Shown: positions 55,558 through 64,000 of the stretch, piece after piece
Numbering within the stretch: the stretch's first letter is position 1
Layout: every line of letters starts with the position of its first letter
NCBI GenBank assembly: GCA_021779935.1
Contig: JAJXZT010000011.1
Coordinates: 98,636 to 162,635 of the forward strand
Direction of reading: 5' to 3'
DNA from: Acidobacteriota bacterium
GTDB taxonomy: Bacteria > Acidobacteriota > Terriglobia > Terriglobales > Acidobacteriaceae
Length of the DNA stretch: 64,000 nt
Notes under the pieces: model-generated
Seen by the model: only the letters and a program-made list of their open reading frames with translations
Told to the model about the DNA's origin: nothing
Databases searched by the model: none
Position numbers and translations under genes: made by a program

Positions 55558-58302
55558 TCACCCCGTGTTATGCAATCCCGCTGCGATCCCATTCATCGTC
55601 GCACCCAGTGCATACTTCAACTCTTCGCTCTCGTCCCCCATCTGTTTTCTTCGCAACAGTTCCACTTGGATCAGGCTCATCGGGTCGACGTAAGGGTTTC
55701 TCAATCTTATTGACCGTGCCAGTACGCTGTTGCGTTCCAGCAATTCGCTCTGCTGTTTCAGCCGCAGAATCATCTTTCTGGTTCGCTCGAACTCCTCGGC
55801 CAGCATCGCGTAGACCCGCTCTCTCACTCCCTCGTCCTTCACCAGCGAGGAATACATCCGTGCGATTCCCAGGTCCGCCTTTGCCATTGCAATTTCCACG
55901 TTGCGCAGCAGGTCGTTAAACAGTGGAAACTCTTTCGTCATCTCGATCAACTGCCGTTCGTTTTCCGCGCTCTTCGCCGCGAATCGCTCCGTCGCGTATC
56001 CCACCCCGAACCATGCCGGCACCGCATGTCTGCTCTGCATCCATCCGAACACCCATGGAATCGCCCGCAGGTCTTCCAGCTTCTGTGTCGCGCTCCTCCG
56101 CGCCGGACGCGATCCTATCCGCGCATATTCCAGCGCGTTCACCGGCGTTGCTTCCTCAAAGTACCGCAGCACTTCCGCATTCTCCGCGATGTTCTTCCGG
56201 TAGAAACCGTATGACTCCTCCGACATAGCTTCCATCGCGTCCTTCCACTGCTCTTCGGTTTCCGGCTCCGGCCCATTCGGACGCACCAGCACCTCCAGGC
56301 ACGCTGCCGTCATGATCTCCAGGTTCCACTCCGCCAGCACCGGGTCTGAATACTTCCAGCTCAGCACTTCGCCCTGCTCCGTCACTCGTATCCGTCCCGT
56401 AAAATCTCCCGCTGGTTGTGCCAGGATTGCCGAGTGTGTCGGCCCGCCCCCGCGCCCCACCGTCCCGCCGCGTCCATGGAAGATGCGCAGTTTCACGCCG
56501 CACTCCCGCGCCACGCGATGCAGAGCCCGGTGTGCCTTATGCAACTCCCACGTGCTCGTCAGCATTCCGCCATCTTTATTAGAGTCCGAGTATCCCAGCA
56601 TCACTTCCTGCTCGCCGTGCCATGCCTTCAGCAGAGGCCCGTACTCTTCTGACCGCCACACCCTGCGCATCATCTCCGCCGACCTTCGCAACGCGCCGAT
56701 CGATTCAAACAGCGGCACCGGCATCACTCCCGGATCGCCGCCCGGCGACGTCGCTTTCAGTCCTGCGATCTCCGCCAGCCGGATCACCGCAAAGATGTCC
56801 TCCTCCGCCTCCACTCCGCTGATCACATATTGGCGAATCGCCTCTGTGTTGCCTCGCGCCTTCGCTCGCGAAATCGTCCGGAACACATCCAGCGTTTCAG
56901 TCGTCGCCACCGAAACCTCCGCTGCTCCCGCAATCTCTGCCAGCGCCTTTGCATGAACCCGTGCATGCTGCCGTATATCCAGCGTGTGCAGGTGGAATCC
57001 AAACGTGTGCAGCTTGCACAGCAGCGGATCGAGCATTCCCGTCGCCAGTCTCTCCCCGCGGTTCTCCCGCAGACTCTCCCTCACCGTCCGCAGGTCTTCC
57101 TCAAACTCCGCTGCCGAGCCATACGCCGCCGCTTGCGACGGATCGTTCTTCGCCCACTCCAGCCTGTCGCACACAATCAGCAGAAACCGCCTGTACAGCT
57201 CCGCCACTGAAGTCCGTTGCAGGTCCACCGTCTTTCCAATTCCCTGCTCGTACTCCTCCAGCCGCCGCCGCAGCTTCTCTGACGCTCCTACCTGGTGCGC
57301 GGAAACCGTTAGCCGTCGCGCCAGCAAATCCACTTCCTCCATGTAGTGACGCAGCACCAGATCCCGTGCCAGTCGCAACGCCTCGTGCGTACTCGCCTCT
57401 GAGACAAACGGATTTCCGTCGCGATCCCCGCCAATCCACGAGCCGAAGCGTAGCGGCACCGGCAACTCCGCCGGTTCCGCCGCTCGCCCGTAGACATCCT
57501 CGAACGCCTCTGCAATCTCCGCGTACAGCCGTGGCACGGCGTCAAAGATCGCGATCGGGTAGTAGCGCAGCCCCGTGCGAATCTCATCCATCACCGTCGG
57601 CTTCACCAACCGCACTTCGTCCGTCTGCCACAGCGCGGTAATCTCTCCCAGGATCGTCTGCTCGTGTTCTTCCGCTGATTCCGCCGTCAGTGGCAGTTCG
57701 TCCAGTGCTTCCAGTTCTTTCGCAATGCGTCGACGCTTCAGTTGCACCGTCCGCCGCGTAATCTCCGTCGGATGCGCCGTAAACACCGGCGTCACCTCCA
57801 CCTCGCCCAGAGCCGCCATCGCCGCCTCTGCCGAAATCCCTGCTTCTTTCATGCGCAGCAGCGTTCCCCGGAACGATCCCGGCAACGGCGCTTGTTCTGA
57901 ATGGATTTTTGCGGCTCGGCGACGCCGCTTGCGGTGATTTGTCTCCGCCAGGTTGGTCAGTTCGAAATACGAGGCAAACGCCTTCGTCACGCGGTATGCC
58001 GTCGTCACGTCCAGCGACGCCACCGCGTCTTTCGCCTCTTGCGGCAACCCCTTCGCACAGCTCTCGCCGGAAGCAGTCCCCGCCTCTTCTCTTTGTTGGA
58101 TCAGCAACCGCCGCAGCCGTTCCACCGTCTCATACAGCGCCTGTCCCGACTGCTCCACCAGCACGCGTCCCAGCAGCACTCCCAGCGAACGTACATCCCG
58201 CCGCAGTGGCAACTCTTTCGTTGCATCCTGCGTACTCGCCGTCAGCTCCCCCAGCCGCGCCTGCTGATCCTCAGCACTCCAAAGTGATTCCCTCGCACCC
58301 AT
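55558..58302 (-). CDS. ppc: Phosphoenolpyruvate carboxylase
   Basis: 914 residues from ATG 58302, a usual bacterial length. Catalytic regions: VFTAHPTEITRRT (essential His), GSWIGGDRDGNPFV, GYSDSNKDGG, FHGRGGTVGRGGGPTH (bicarbonate/PEP loop) and the conserved C-terminus ending NTG. It makes oxaloacetate from PEP and bicarbonate to refill the TCA cycle. It is monocistronic, facing the remnant gene at 55153. Confidence 0.97.
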   Translation of the reverse strand: MGARESLWSAEDQQARLGELTASTQDATKELPLRRDVRSLGVLLGRVLVEQSGQALYETVERLRRLLIQQREEAGTASGESCAKGLPQEAKDAVASLDVTTAYRVTKAFASYFELTNLAETNHRKRRRRAAKIHSEQAPLPGSFRGTLLRMKEAGISAEAAMAALGEVEVTPVFTAHPTEITRRTVQLKRRRIAKELEALDELPLTAESAEEHEQTILGEITALWQTDEVRLVKPTVMDEIRTGLRYYPIAIFDAVPRLYAEIAEAFEDVYGRAAEPAELPVPLRFGSWIGGDRDGNPFVSEASTHEALRLARDLVLRHYMEEVDLLARRLTVSAHQVGASEKLRRRLEEYEQGIGKTVDLQRTSVAELYRRFLLIVCDRLEWAKNDPSQAAAYGSAAEFEEDLRTVRESLRENRGERLATGMLDPLLCKLHTFGFHLHTLDIRQHARVHAKALAEIAGAAEVSVATTETLDVFRTISRAKARGNTEAIRQYVISGVEAEEDIFAVIRLAEIAGLKATSPGGDPGVMPVPLFESIGALRRSAEMMRRVWRSEEYGPLLKAWHGEQEVMLGYSDSNKDGGMLTSTWELHKAHRALHRVARECGVKLRIFHGRGGTVGRGGGPTHSAILAQPAGDFTGRIRVTEQGEVLSWKYSDPVLAEWNLEIMTAACLEVLVRPNGPEPETEEQWKDAMEAMSEESYGFYRKNIAENAEVLRYFEEATPVNALEYARIGSRPARRSATQKLEDLRAIPWVFGWMQSRHAVPAWFGVGYATERFAAKSAENERQLIEMTKEFPLFNDLLRNVEIAMAKADLGIARMYSSLVKDEGVRERVYAMLAEEFERTRKMILRLKQQSELLERNSVLARSIRLRNPYVDPMSLIQVELLRRKQMGDESEELKYALGATMNGIAAGLHNTG

Positions 58303-58380
58303 ACCCTAGCTTACGAACGATTCCTTCCACTGCGCAAGCCCAACCCGTTCGCCGAGCCGGGTGCCCACTCCTGGATACCT

Positions 58381-58428
58381 CCTCCGTAACCTCTGTGTTG
58401 ATTCTTCTTTTTCTCAAAACTCAAAACT
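58381..58428. repeat. Dispersed intergenic repeat, copy 1
   Basis: A 48-base segment beginning cctccgtaacctctgtgttg and ending in a ctcaaaactcaaaact run is nearly identical (5 differences) to 60265-60312. Both copies lie between genes. Confidence 0.75.
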
Positions 58429-58508
58429 ATACCTTCGTACTGATCCACAATGACCATTCCGTAAATGCCCAAAGAGCTATTATGTGCACCTGACTGTTGG
58501 GGGAGCTT

Positions 58509-60122
58509 ATGGATGTAACGATCGAACCGGAGAATAGCAGCCTGCTGCGAGCCGGCCCGCGGTTGATGCAAATCCTGGGCGTGCTCACCCGACACAAATT
58601 TCTGGGGGCCCTGCTCGGCAAGAAACACTTGCCGTCGCCGAAACAGGTACGGGAAACTCTCGAGGAACTTGGCCTGACCTTTCTCAAATTCGGCCAAGTG
58701 CTTGCGATGCGGCGCGATCTGCTGCCGGCCGCCTACATCGATGAGTTGGAGTTGTTGCACGACAATTTGCCGCAGATGGACTTTGGCACGGTGCGGGCGA
58801 CGGTCGAAGCCGAACTGGGTGCTCCGTTGATGGATCTGTTCTCGTCGTTCAGCGAAACGCCGCTAGGCGCCGCCACCATTGCCCAGGTGCATGAGGCAAC
58901 AACGCACGGAGGGCGTCATGTGGCCGTGAAGGTGCAGCGGCCCGGCCTTAAAGCAGTGATTTCGAGGGATATCGCGGCGTTGACTTACCTGGTAGCGCTG
59001 GGCGAAAAAATCTTTCCAAGTCTACGCGCACTTGATCTCCCTGTTGTGGTGCATGAATTCGCCAACACTCTGCACCGGGAAACCGACTTCACTCGTGAAG
59101 CGCGTTCCATAGTGCTCTTTCGCGGCGCGCTGGCAGATGTCCCCGACCTCTGGATTCCGGATGTCGTTGCGGAGTATTCGACAAAAACCGTGCTCACCAT
59201 GGAGTACTCGGCCGGCGAACGGTTGGATTCCTACGCCAAGCAGCACGCGGAAGCGATGCCGCGGGTGATCAACACCCTTGTAAAACTCATGCTGCAATCG
59301 ATCTTCGAAGAAGGGTTGTTTCACGCCGATCCGCATCCCGGCAATATCTTCGTTTTGCCCGACGGACGGCTCTCCCTTCTGGATTTCGGGATGACGGGCG
59401 ACCTTGACGAGCCGATGCGCGAATCGCTGATACTTCTGCTCGAAGCGGTCGTCAAAGGCGATGCGCGGGCCGCCACCGAGGCTTACCTCGAAATGGCGCC
59501 GGCAAGCGAAGAAGTCAACCGTGCAGCGTTGTTGGTGGACATCAAGGCCACGCTCTATGAAGTCAGCAAGAGCGACTTGGCGAATGTTTCAATCGGGGAT
59601 GCGTTCGAGTCGCTGCTGCATGCAGGAAGCCGGAACGGGGTGCATAATCCAAGCGAGTTTTTCCTGCTGACACGTGCTTTCGTCCTCCTGGAATCTCTGG
59701 TGACCGCGCTCGCACCGGACCATAACTACATGCAATCGTTTCGCGAAGAGATCTCACGCCTGACTGCGAAGCACTTCTCCCTGACGCAGATTAAGGAAAA
59801 GACAACCAAGTTTGTGCGCGAACTGGAGCGCTTGATAAATGATGCGCCCGGCGACACGCGACGCATCCTCCGGCGTATCGCCGAAGGCAATCTCGGAAGG
59901 CTTCCGAGTTTGGAAGCCCTGGGAGGCAGTATAAGCCGCAATCTCAAGCGGCTCGCGAGTGCCATCGCTTTCGCTGCTCTCGTGGTCGGCGGCTCAATGC
60001 TGTTGATGACTTCGATGGGCGGCTGGCATGATATTTTCGGCAAAACCATGCTTGTCAGTGGGATTGTCGGCATGCTCATCACCGGTATTGGCGCATTGCG
60101 TCGCGACCATAGCCAACGCTGA
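58509..60122 (+). CDS. ABC1/UbiB-family kinase-like protein
   Basis: 537 residues from ATG 58509, with GGGGGA 4 bases upstream. The family core is clear: KxGQ-type [15 protein letters not shown], the A-rich loop in [20 protein letters not shown] (Lys), [12 protein letters not shown] and [10 protein letters not shown]. The C-terminus carries two hydrophobic helices ([33 protein letters not shown]), so it is membrane-bound. UbiB-type proteins support quinone synthesis or lipid transport. A hairpin terminator follows. Confidence 0.92.
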   Translation: MDVTIEPENSSLLRAGPRLMQILGVLTRHKFLGALLGKKHLPSPKQVRETLEELGLTFLKFGQVLAMRRDLLPAAYIDELELLHDNLPQMDFGTVRATVEAELGAPLMDLFSSFSETPLGAATIAQVHEATTHGGRHVAVKVQRPGLKAVISRDIAALTYLVALGEKIFPSLRALDLPVVVHEFANTLHRETDFTREARSIVLFRGALADVPDLWIPDVVAEYSTKTVLTMEYSAGERLDSYAKQHAEAMPRVINTLVKLMLQSIFEEGLFHADPHPGNIFVLPDGRLSLLDFGMTGDLDEPMRESLILLLEAVVKGDARAATEAYLEMAPASEEVNRAALLVDIKATLYEVSKSDLANVSIGDAFESLLHAGSRNGVHNPSEFFLLTRAFVLLESLVTALAPDHNYMQSFREEISRLTAKHFSLTQIKEKTTKFVRELERLINDAPGDTRRILRRIAEGNLGRLPSLEALGGSISRNLKRLASAIAFAALVVGGSMLLMTSMGGWHDIFGKTMLVSGIVGMLITGIGALRRDHSQR

Positions 60123-60160
60123 CGCTCGGCTGGTGGCGCACCCTCCCACAACCCTCACGT

Positions 60161-60235
60161 GCCCCACCCTGCTCGCGCCGTTCGTGAGAGGGTGGGGCAG
60201 TTGTATTTGCTTTTTGATTTTGTCTTTTCTTGAAA
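60161..60235 (+). terminator. Terminator-like long hairpin of the intergenic repeat type
   Basis: A perfect 10-bp stem GCCCCACCCT / AGGGTGGGGC (60161-60170 and 60189-60198), extended inside by CTCGCG / CGTGAG with one mismatch, is followed by several T-runs up to about 60235. It can end the UbiB-like transcript and also belongs to the repeat family seen at 3644. Confidence 0.65.
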
Positions 60236-60264
60236 CTCGAAACTTTTTGCTTTTCCTCCGTGTT

Positions 60265-60312
60265 CCTCCGTGACCTCTGTGTTGATCCTTCTATTTCTCG
60301 AAACTCGAAACT
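60265..60312. repeat. Dispersed intergenic repeat, copy 2
   Basis: A 48-base segment beginning cctccgtgacctctgtgttg, ending in ctcgaaactcgaaact, which matches 58381-58428 with 5 differences. Short related tracts (ctcgaaact) recur near 60230, 63086 and 63280. Confidence 0.75.
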
Positions 60313-60324
60313 TTTTCCCGTCTC

Positions 60325-62916
60325 TCACAGGTGGAACGTAATTCCTCCGTACACCGTGAACGGCGCTGCCGGATACGCCAGGTCGTACCCGCCCGTCGGC
60401 GTTCCGAAGTATCCGCCCGATGACACGTACTCGAACTCGTTGTATTTCTTGTCTGCCACGTTCAGCAGTTCCACGTCCAGTCCCACGTGCTTGAAGATTG
60501 GCGCCTTGAATCCGAGATTCACCACGCCGTAGCCCGCCATCGTCTGGTTGCTCGGCGCCCCCACGTTGTTGTCGAAGATATGCTGTGTCCCGGTGTACTG
60601 GTACCAGATCCGCGGCGTGAATACCACGGCGTCCTGGTGATGGAAGTCATATGACGTACCCAGGTTCACCGTCGACGTCGGCACGTACGGCACCGGCAGG
60701 TTGTTATAGCCCGTGCAGCCGGTCAGGTCCGGATACGTCGGGCAGTTCGTGATGTACTTCGTATACTTCGACGTCTCTCCGTTCACGTTGAAGAACACGT
60801 GCATCGCTCGCACCGGGTCCACATCGAGGAACGCGTTCACGCCCTTGTACAGTGATGCTCCGTTCGCCGAGATCGTGTCGCCGTTCGCCAGTCCGTAGTC
60901 GAGTTCCTGGTTTGAGTAGTCCAGCCGGTAGAACGCGAATCCCGCCAGCAGGTTCCGCGCCTCGCCCACTTGCGCAAAGTGCACCTTGAATCCCGCCTGC
61001 GAGTACGCCGCCTTCTGCAGGTGGTAGCTCGTCGGATCTACACTCTGGAACAGTCCGCCGCCGCCGCCGACCTGCGGCGTCCGTTGCAGTTCCGAGTATC
61101 CGCCGTAAACCGTCAGCCAATGCGTCGGCGTCAACTGCGCCTCCACCGACGGTTCCACTGCGTTCCTCTGCTCGTGCGCATCGCACGACGCGCTCTGTAC
61201 CTTCACGTTCCCAGGCACGCTCGTCTGGTTGATCGGGCACTGCATCTTCGGTGTCGCTCCCGGCGCGAACCCGAAGTCTTGGTAGATCGCGTTCGAGTAT
61301 CCCGTCTGGTAGCTCACGAAGCGCACTCCCGGCGTCACGCTGAAGTACCGCGAGAACCGTATCTGGTCCTGCGCGAAGATCGCCGCGTCATCCATGTTGA
61401 AGTACGATGAGCGAATCTTTCCGCCGATGTTTGCGATATTTGTCGCACCGCCGTTCGCCGGATTGAAGAAGTTGTTCCGGCTGTTGTAGATCGTGTGGAT
61501 GTAGTACCCGCCTACGGCAATCTTGTTAAACCGCAGCGTCTTCGTAAGCGTCAGCTTGTCCCCTTCCGAGTTCGTGTGCGGATTGTTCCACTCCCGCAGT
61601 TGCGCGCCCAGGTTGTACACGTCATTCAACCGGCTGTGCAACCGCCGGAAGTGGGTGTACCACGACGAGTTTGTCAGCGTCATCGCTGGGTTCAGGTTCA
61701 CCGTTGCGCGCGCGTACACCATGCCCAGCGTGTTCGTGTCGTATTTGTTGTAGCTCGCGTACGGCAGTGTGCTGTAGAACCCCGAAGTCTGCTGGCTGTA
61801 CACCGTGCTGCCCGGCTGCCCGTCCACTGTGATCCCCGGATTTGCCTCCGTCGGAATCACCTGCGGGCGGAAGCCGCCGCTGTGTGCATAGTAACCGCCA
61901 AATTCGACGCTCCCTGCGTTGAAGTCCTTGATCGTCTTTCCGTAGAGCGCATAGTTGTGGTTCTTGTTCTTGAACCCGTCCGGTCCCACGCGATAACTCT
62001 CGCCGCTGCCCACGCCGCCCGCCACCACCGCCGACCATCCGTTCCACGTCGGTGTGCTCAGGTCGAATGCTGCGTTCTTCTGCGCGTAGCTACCCATGTT
62101 CAGCGAAAGGTCGCCGCGCAGTTTGCCCTTCGGCTGCAGCGGAGTAAACTCAATCCCGCCGCCCACGTTGTTGAATGAGCGCTCCTCCGGGCTTCCCGGT
62201 CCATACATGACGTTCGTGTTCTGGATCAACTTCGACTGCGGAATCGTATTCGACTGCCACAGGTCCGTCGCCGGATCGGACACCGGAATGCCGTCCATCG
62301 TGATTGCCACCGCGCCCGACGTCGAGTATCCGCCGTAGTTGCCCCAGCCCTGCTGAATGCCATTCAGTGTGACCGTGTACTTCGTCGAACCCGTGTTGCC
62401 GTATCCCTTCACGTCCGTGCCTGGCGCCAGCGAGATAATCTGCGCCGCACCGGCCACCGGCCCCACTGATTCAATCTGCGCCTTGTCCAGCACGCGGATC
62501 GATTCATCCGAACTTGCCACCTGCTCCTGCGTCGGCTTCGGCGTAGCGCCCGTCATCGCCGTCGCGCTCACCGTAATCGACTGCTTCACCGCGCTCACTG
62601 CCAGCTTGGCGTCGAGCACGAATGGCTGCCCGTCCTGTAGTGTCACCTTCTTGTTAAATGCGGAGAATCCGCTCTTCTCTACCCGTACGCGATATTGCGC
62701 ACGCTGCAGATTGCTGACCGAATACTCTCCCTGCGCACCCGACGTCGCGTGCATCGCCGCGCCCGTCGCCACGTCCGTCACCGTGACGTTGGCTCCAACC
62801 ACCGCTCGTCCCTCGGCATCCAGCACCCGCCCCCGGATGCTGCCCGTCCCCGCGGCCCACGCCATCAGCGCGAAACCCGCAATCATCAAGCACACTGCTA
62901 CCAATCTTCGACTCAC
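60325..62916 (-). CDS. TonB-dependent outer-membrane receptor
   Basis: 863 residues from GTG 62916, chosen for the GAGGAG 7 bases upstream; a TTG 15 bases earlier is possible. A signal peptide (LVAVCLMIAGFALMAWA) is followed by a carboxypeptidase-regulatory-like domain (GSIRGRVLDAEGRAVVGANVTVTD), then a plug domain (TVTLNGIQQGWGNYGG, SGAVAITMDGIPVSDP, NNVGGGIEF) and a 22-strand type barrel ending TVYGGITFHL. No adjacent transporter identifies the substrate. A monocistronic gene. Confidence 0.92.
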   Translation of the reverse strand: MSRRLVAVCLMIAGFALMAWAAGTGSIRGRVLDAEGRAVVGANVTVTDVATGAAMHATSGAQGEYSVSNLQRAQYRVRVEKSGFSAFNKKVTLQDGQPFVLDAKLAVSAVKQSITVSATAMTGATPKPTQEQVASSDESIRVLDKAQIESVGPVAGAAQIISLAPGTDVKGYGNTGSTKYTVTLNGIQQGWGNYGGYSTSGAVAITMDGIPVSDPATDLWQSNTIPQSKLIQNTNVMYGPGSPEERSFNNVGGGIEFTPLQPKGKLRGDLSLNMGSYAQKNAAFDLSTPTWNGWSAVVAGGVGSGESYRVGPDGFKNKNHNYALYGKTIKDFNAGSVEFGGYYAHSGGFRPQVIPTEANPGITVDGQPGSTVYSQQTSGFYSTLPYASYNKYDTNTLGMVYARATVNLNPAMTLTNSSWYTHFRRLHSRLNDVYNLGAQLREWNNPHTNSEGDKLTLTKTLRFNKIAVGGYYIHTIYNSRNNFFNPANGGATNIANIGGKIRSSYFNMDDAAIFAQDQIRFSRYFSVTPGVRFVSYQTGYSNAIYQDFGFAPGATPKMQCPINQTSVPGNVKVQSASCDAHEQRNAVEPSVEAQLTPTHWLTVYGGYSELQRTPQVGGGGGLFQSVDPTSYHLQKAAYSQAGFKVHFAQVGEARNLLAGFAFYRLDYSNQELDYGLANGDTISANGASLYKGVNAFLDVDPVRAMHVFFNVNGETSKYTKYITNCPTYPDLTGCTGYNNLPVPYVPTSTVNLGTSYDFHHQDAVVFTPRIWYQYTGTQHIFDNNVGAPSNQTMAGYGVVNLGFKAPIFKHVGLDVELLNVADKKYNEFEYVSSGGYFGTPTGGYDLAYPAAPFTVYGGITFHL

Positions 62917-63239
62917 AGAAGCTCTCCTCAACCCACAGCTTTTAGAAATAGAGTGAAATCTGTGGTGATTCTCACACGTGCTTTGTTACGAAATGATTAC
63001 GTACCGGTAAATTACAAATGGATGAAAGTGCCGGGTGCCTCACGTTCGCGACTCGCCGTTGGCCTATACCTTGGGGGGCTTTTTCTCTAAACTCGAAACT
63101 GTTTTTGTTTTTCCTCCGCCGCGTGGCCCATGCAAGCATCCTTTGCTTGCATGGGATCTGCTCGCTCATCCGTGGCGATCCCTTCTTCCGCCTTGCAAAT
63201 TCAAAAATCCGGCAATCCAAAGATTCGGCAATCTCTCCC

Positions 63240-63276
63240 CGGGTGCTCCACCCTGAGCATCGCGAAGGGGGGATGC
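63240..63276. repeat. Intergenic inverted repeat related to the CCACCCT family
   Basis: CCACCCTGAGCATCGCGAAGGGGGGATGCTC contains a 7-bp perfect palindrome (GAGCATC / GATGCTC) inside a CCACCCT / AGGGGGG arm pair. ctcgaaact tracts lie on both sides (63090 and 63290). Confidence 0.55.
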
Positions 63277-63333
63277 TCGAATCTCGTCTCTCGAAACTTG
63301 AAACTCCTTTTCAACTTCGGTTACAGTCTCTTC

Positions 63334-63846
63334 ATGACTGGCCGCCCCGACTCCTCCGAAGCCGCTCCTTATTACTTCGCCTACATCGACCTCGTTCCCG
63401 GCGACGACCCGCTCGCCGCCATCGAGACCCAGTTGGATGAGGCGCTCTTGTTATTCCTGAAGATTTCCGAGGAGAAGTCCCTGCACCGTTACGCTCCGGA
63501 CAAGTGGAGCATCCGCCAGTTACTCAATCACGTTACGGACACCGAGCGTGTCTTCTGCTTCCGTGCTCTCTGGTTTGCCCGCGGCTTTGACACTCCCTTG
63601 CCCAGCTTCGATCAGAACATCGCGGTCGCTGGCGCCGAAGCCGATCGTATTCCGTGGTCCGCGCACGTCGAGGAGTTCCGCCGCGTACGCCTCGCCACCA
63701 TCTCGCTCTTCCGCAACCTGCCCCCCGGCGCCTGGCTGCGCACCGGCATCGCCAGCGAAAAGCGCTTCTCTGTCCGCGCCCTCGCCTTCCTCACCGCCGG
63801 ACACGTCATCCACCACCTCAACATCCTCCGCGACCGCTACCTCTGA
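63334..63846 (+). CDS. DinB/YfiT-like metal-binding four-helix protein
   Basis: 170 residues from ATG 63334; earlier in-frame starts run through a repeat. The four-helix DinB fold is suggested by WSIRQLLNHVTDTERVFCFRALW (first metal His) and the C-terminal AGHVIHHLNILRDRYL (two further His), the normal three-His metal site. Family members include thiol-dependent transferases and damage-induced proteins; the substrate is unknown. Confidence 0.82.
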   Translation: MTGRPDSSEAAPYYFAYIDLVPGDDPLAAIETQLDEALLLFLKISEEKSLHRYAPDKWSIRQLLNHVTDTERVFCFRALWFARGFDTPLPSFDQNIAVAGAEADRIPWSAHVEEFRRVRLATISLFRNLPPGAWLRTGIASEKRFSVRALAFLTAGHVIHHLNILRDRYL

Positions 63847-64000
63847 TCATCGCTGGCCTCGGATACAGCTTTTGGGTGCCCCTCGATAAGGGCGAAGGCA
63901 TTGTCAAGGACAAACGATTCCTGAGCGGTGCGTGAGCACCGCTTGTTTTGTGCTTCGGCGGAAGAGGTGTTGTGGAAGGGACGCTGGAACTCTCACGCTG
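63847..64000. other. Right-edge stretch without a supported gene
   Basis: 154 bases to the window edge, with no complete reading frame or recognisable motif. Confidence 0.4.

Overview
The window looks like chromosomal DNA from an acidobacterium of the Terriglobia/Koribacter type. The grounds are a high-GC sequence, a VWFA-related protein of a kind typical of acidobacteria, two large TonB-dependent, Oar-like receptors with N-terminal carboxypeptidase-regulatory domains, a long Asp-box propeller protein, and many short inverted repeats between genes. No rRNA, tRNA, CRISPR array, transposase, integrase or phage gene was recognised. The assignment is an inference from gene content, not from a marker gene.

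Layout. 1-4263 (minus): HD-like protein, MmgE/PrpD, a 54-residue zinc-ribbon protein and a fungal LYS4-like homoaconitase that runs off the left edge. 4590-7130: a single polypeptide joining an acyl-activating domain, a carrier domain and a PlsC acyltransferase. 7374-9743: two tandem exported paralogues, the second broken by a one-base deletion. 9819-10994: an exported HAD phosphatase and a zinc-ribbon protein. 11480-17190: a putative surface-fibre locus with three related exported subunit-like proteins, a periplasmic chaperone-like protein and an outer-membrane barrel that may act as usher. 17848-23188: hydrogenase maturation genes hypF-hypC-hypD-hypE plus a maturation protease, without hydrogenase structural genes.

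23278-30444: SCO-type copper protein, a VOC protein resembling methylmalonyl-CoA epimerase, a cyclic-nucleotide-binding protein without a DNA-binding domain, an Rsm22-like methyltransferase, a two-component pair, a fatty-acid desaturase and an LDH/MDH-family dehydrogenase. 30545-33835: an Asp-box propeller protein. 34130-38258: DUF1015 protein, class V aminotransferase and serA, likely a serine pathway unit. 38632-47103: DUF5666 protein, TonB-type receptor, VWFA protein and prolyl oligopeptidase, all exported. 47352-51402: glcD-glcE-glcF. 51522-54936: a hybrid kinase and a receiver. 55153-63846: a remnant pseudogene, PEP carboxylase, an ABC1/UbiB kinase-like protein, a second TonB receptor and a DinB-like protein.

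Two threads cross the region. First, perfect or near-perfect TGTGA-N6-TCACA operators (4404, 17734, 22641, 25427) lie upstream of the HD/PrpD unit, the hyp operon, the hydrogenase protease and the cyclic-nucleotide-binding gene, which suggests a CRP/FNR-family regulon. Second, the fibre-like locus at 11918-17190 is the best candidate for a poorly described system: its logic matches archaic chaperone-usher pili, but the barrel does not obviously look like a classical FimD usher.
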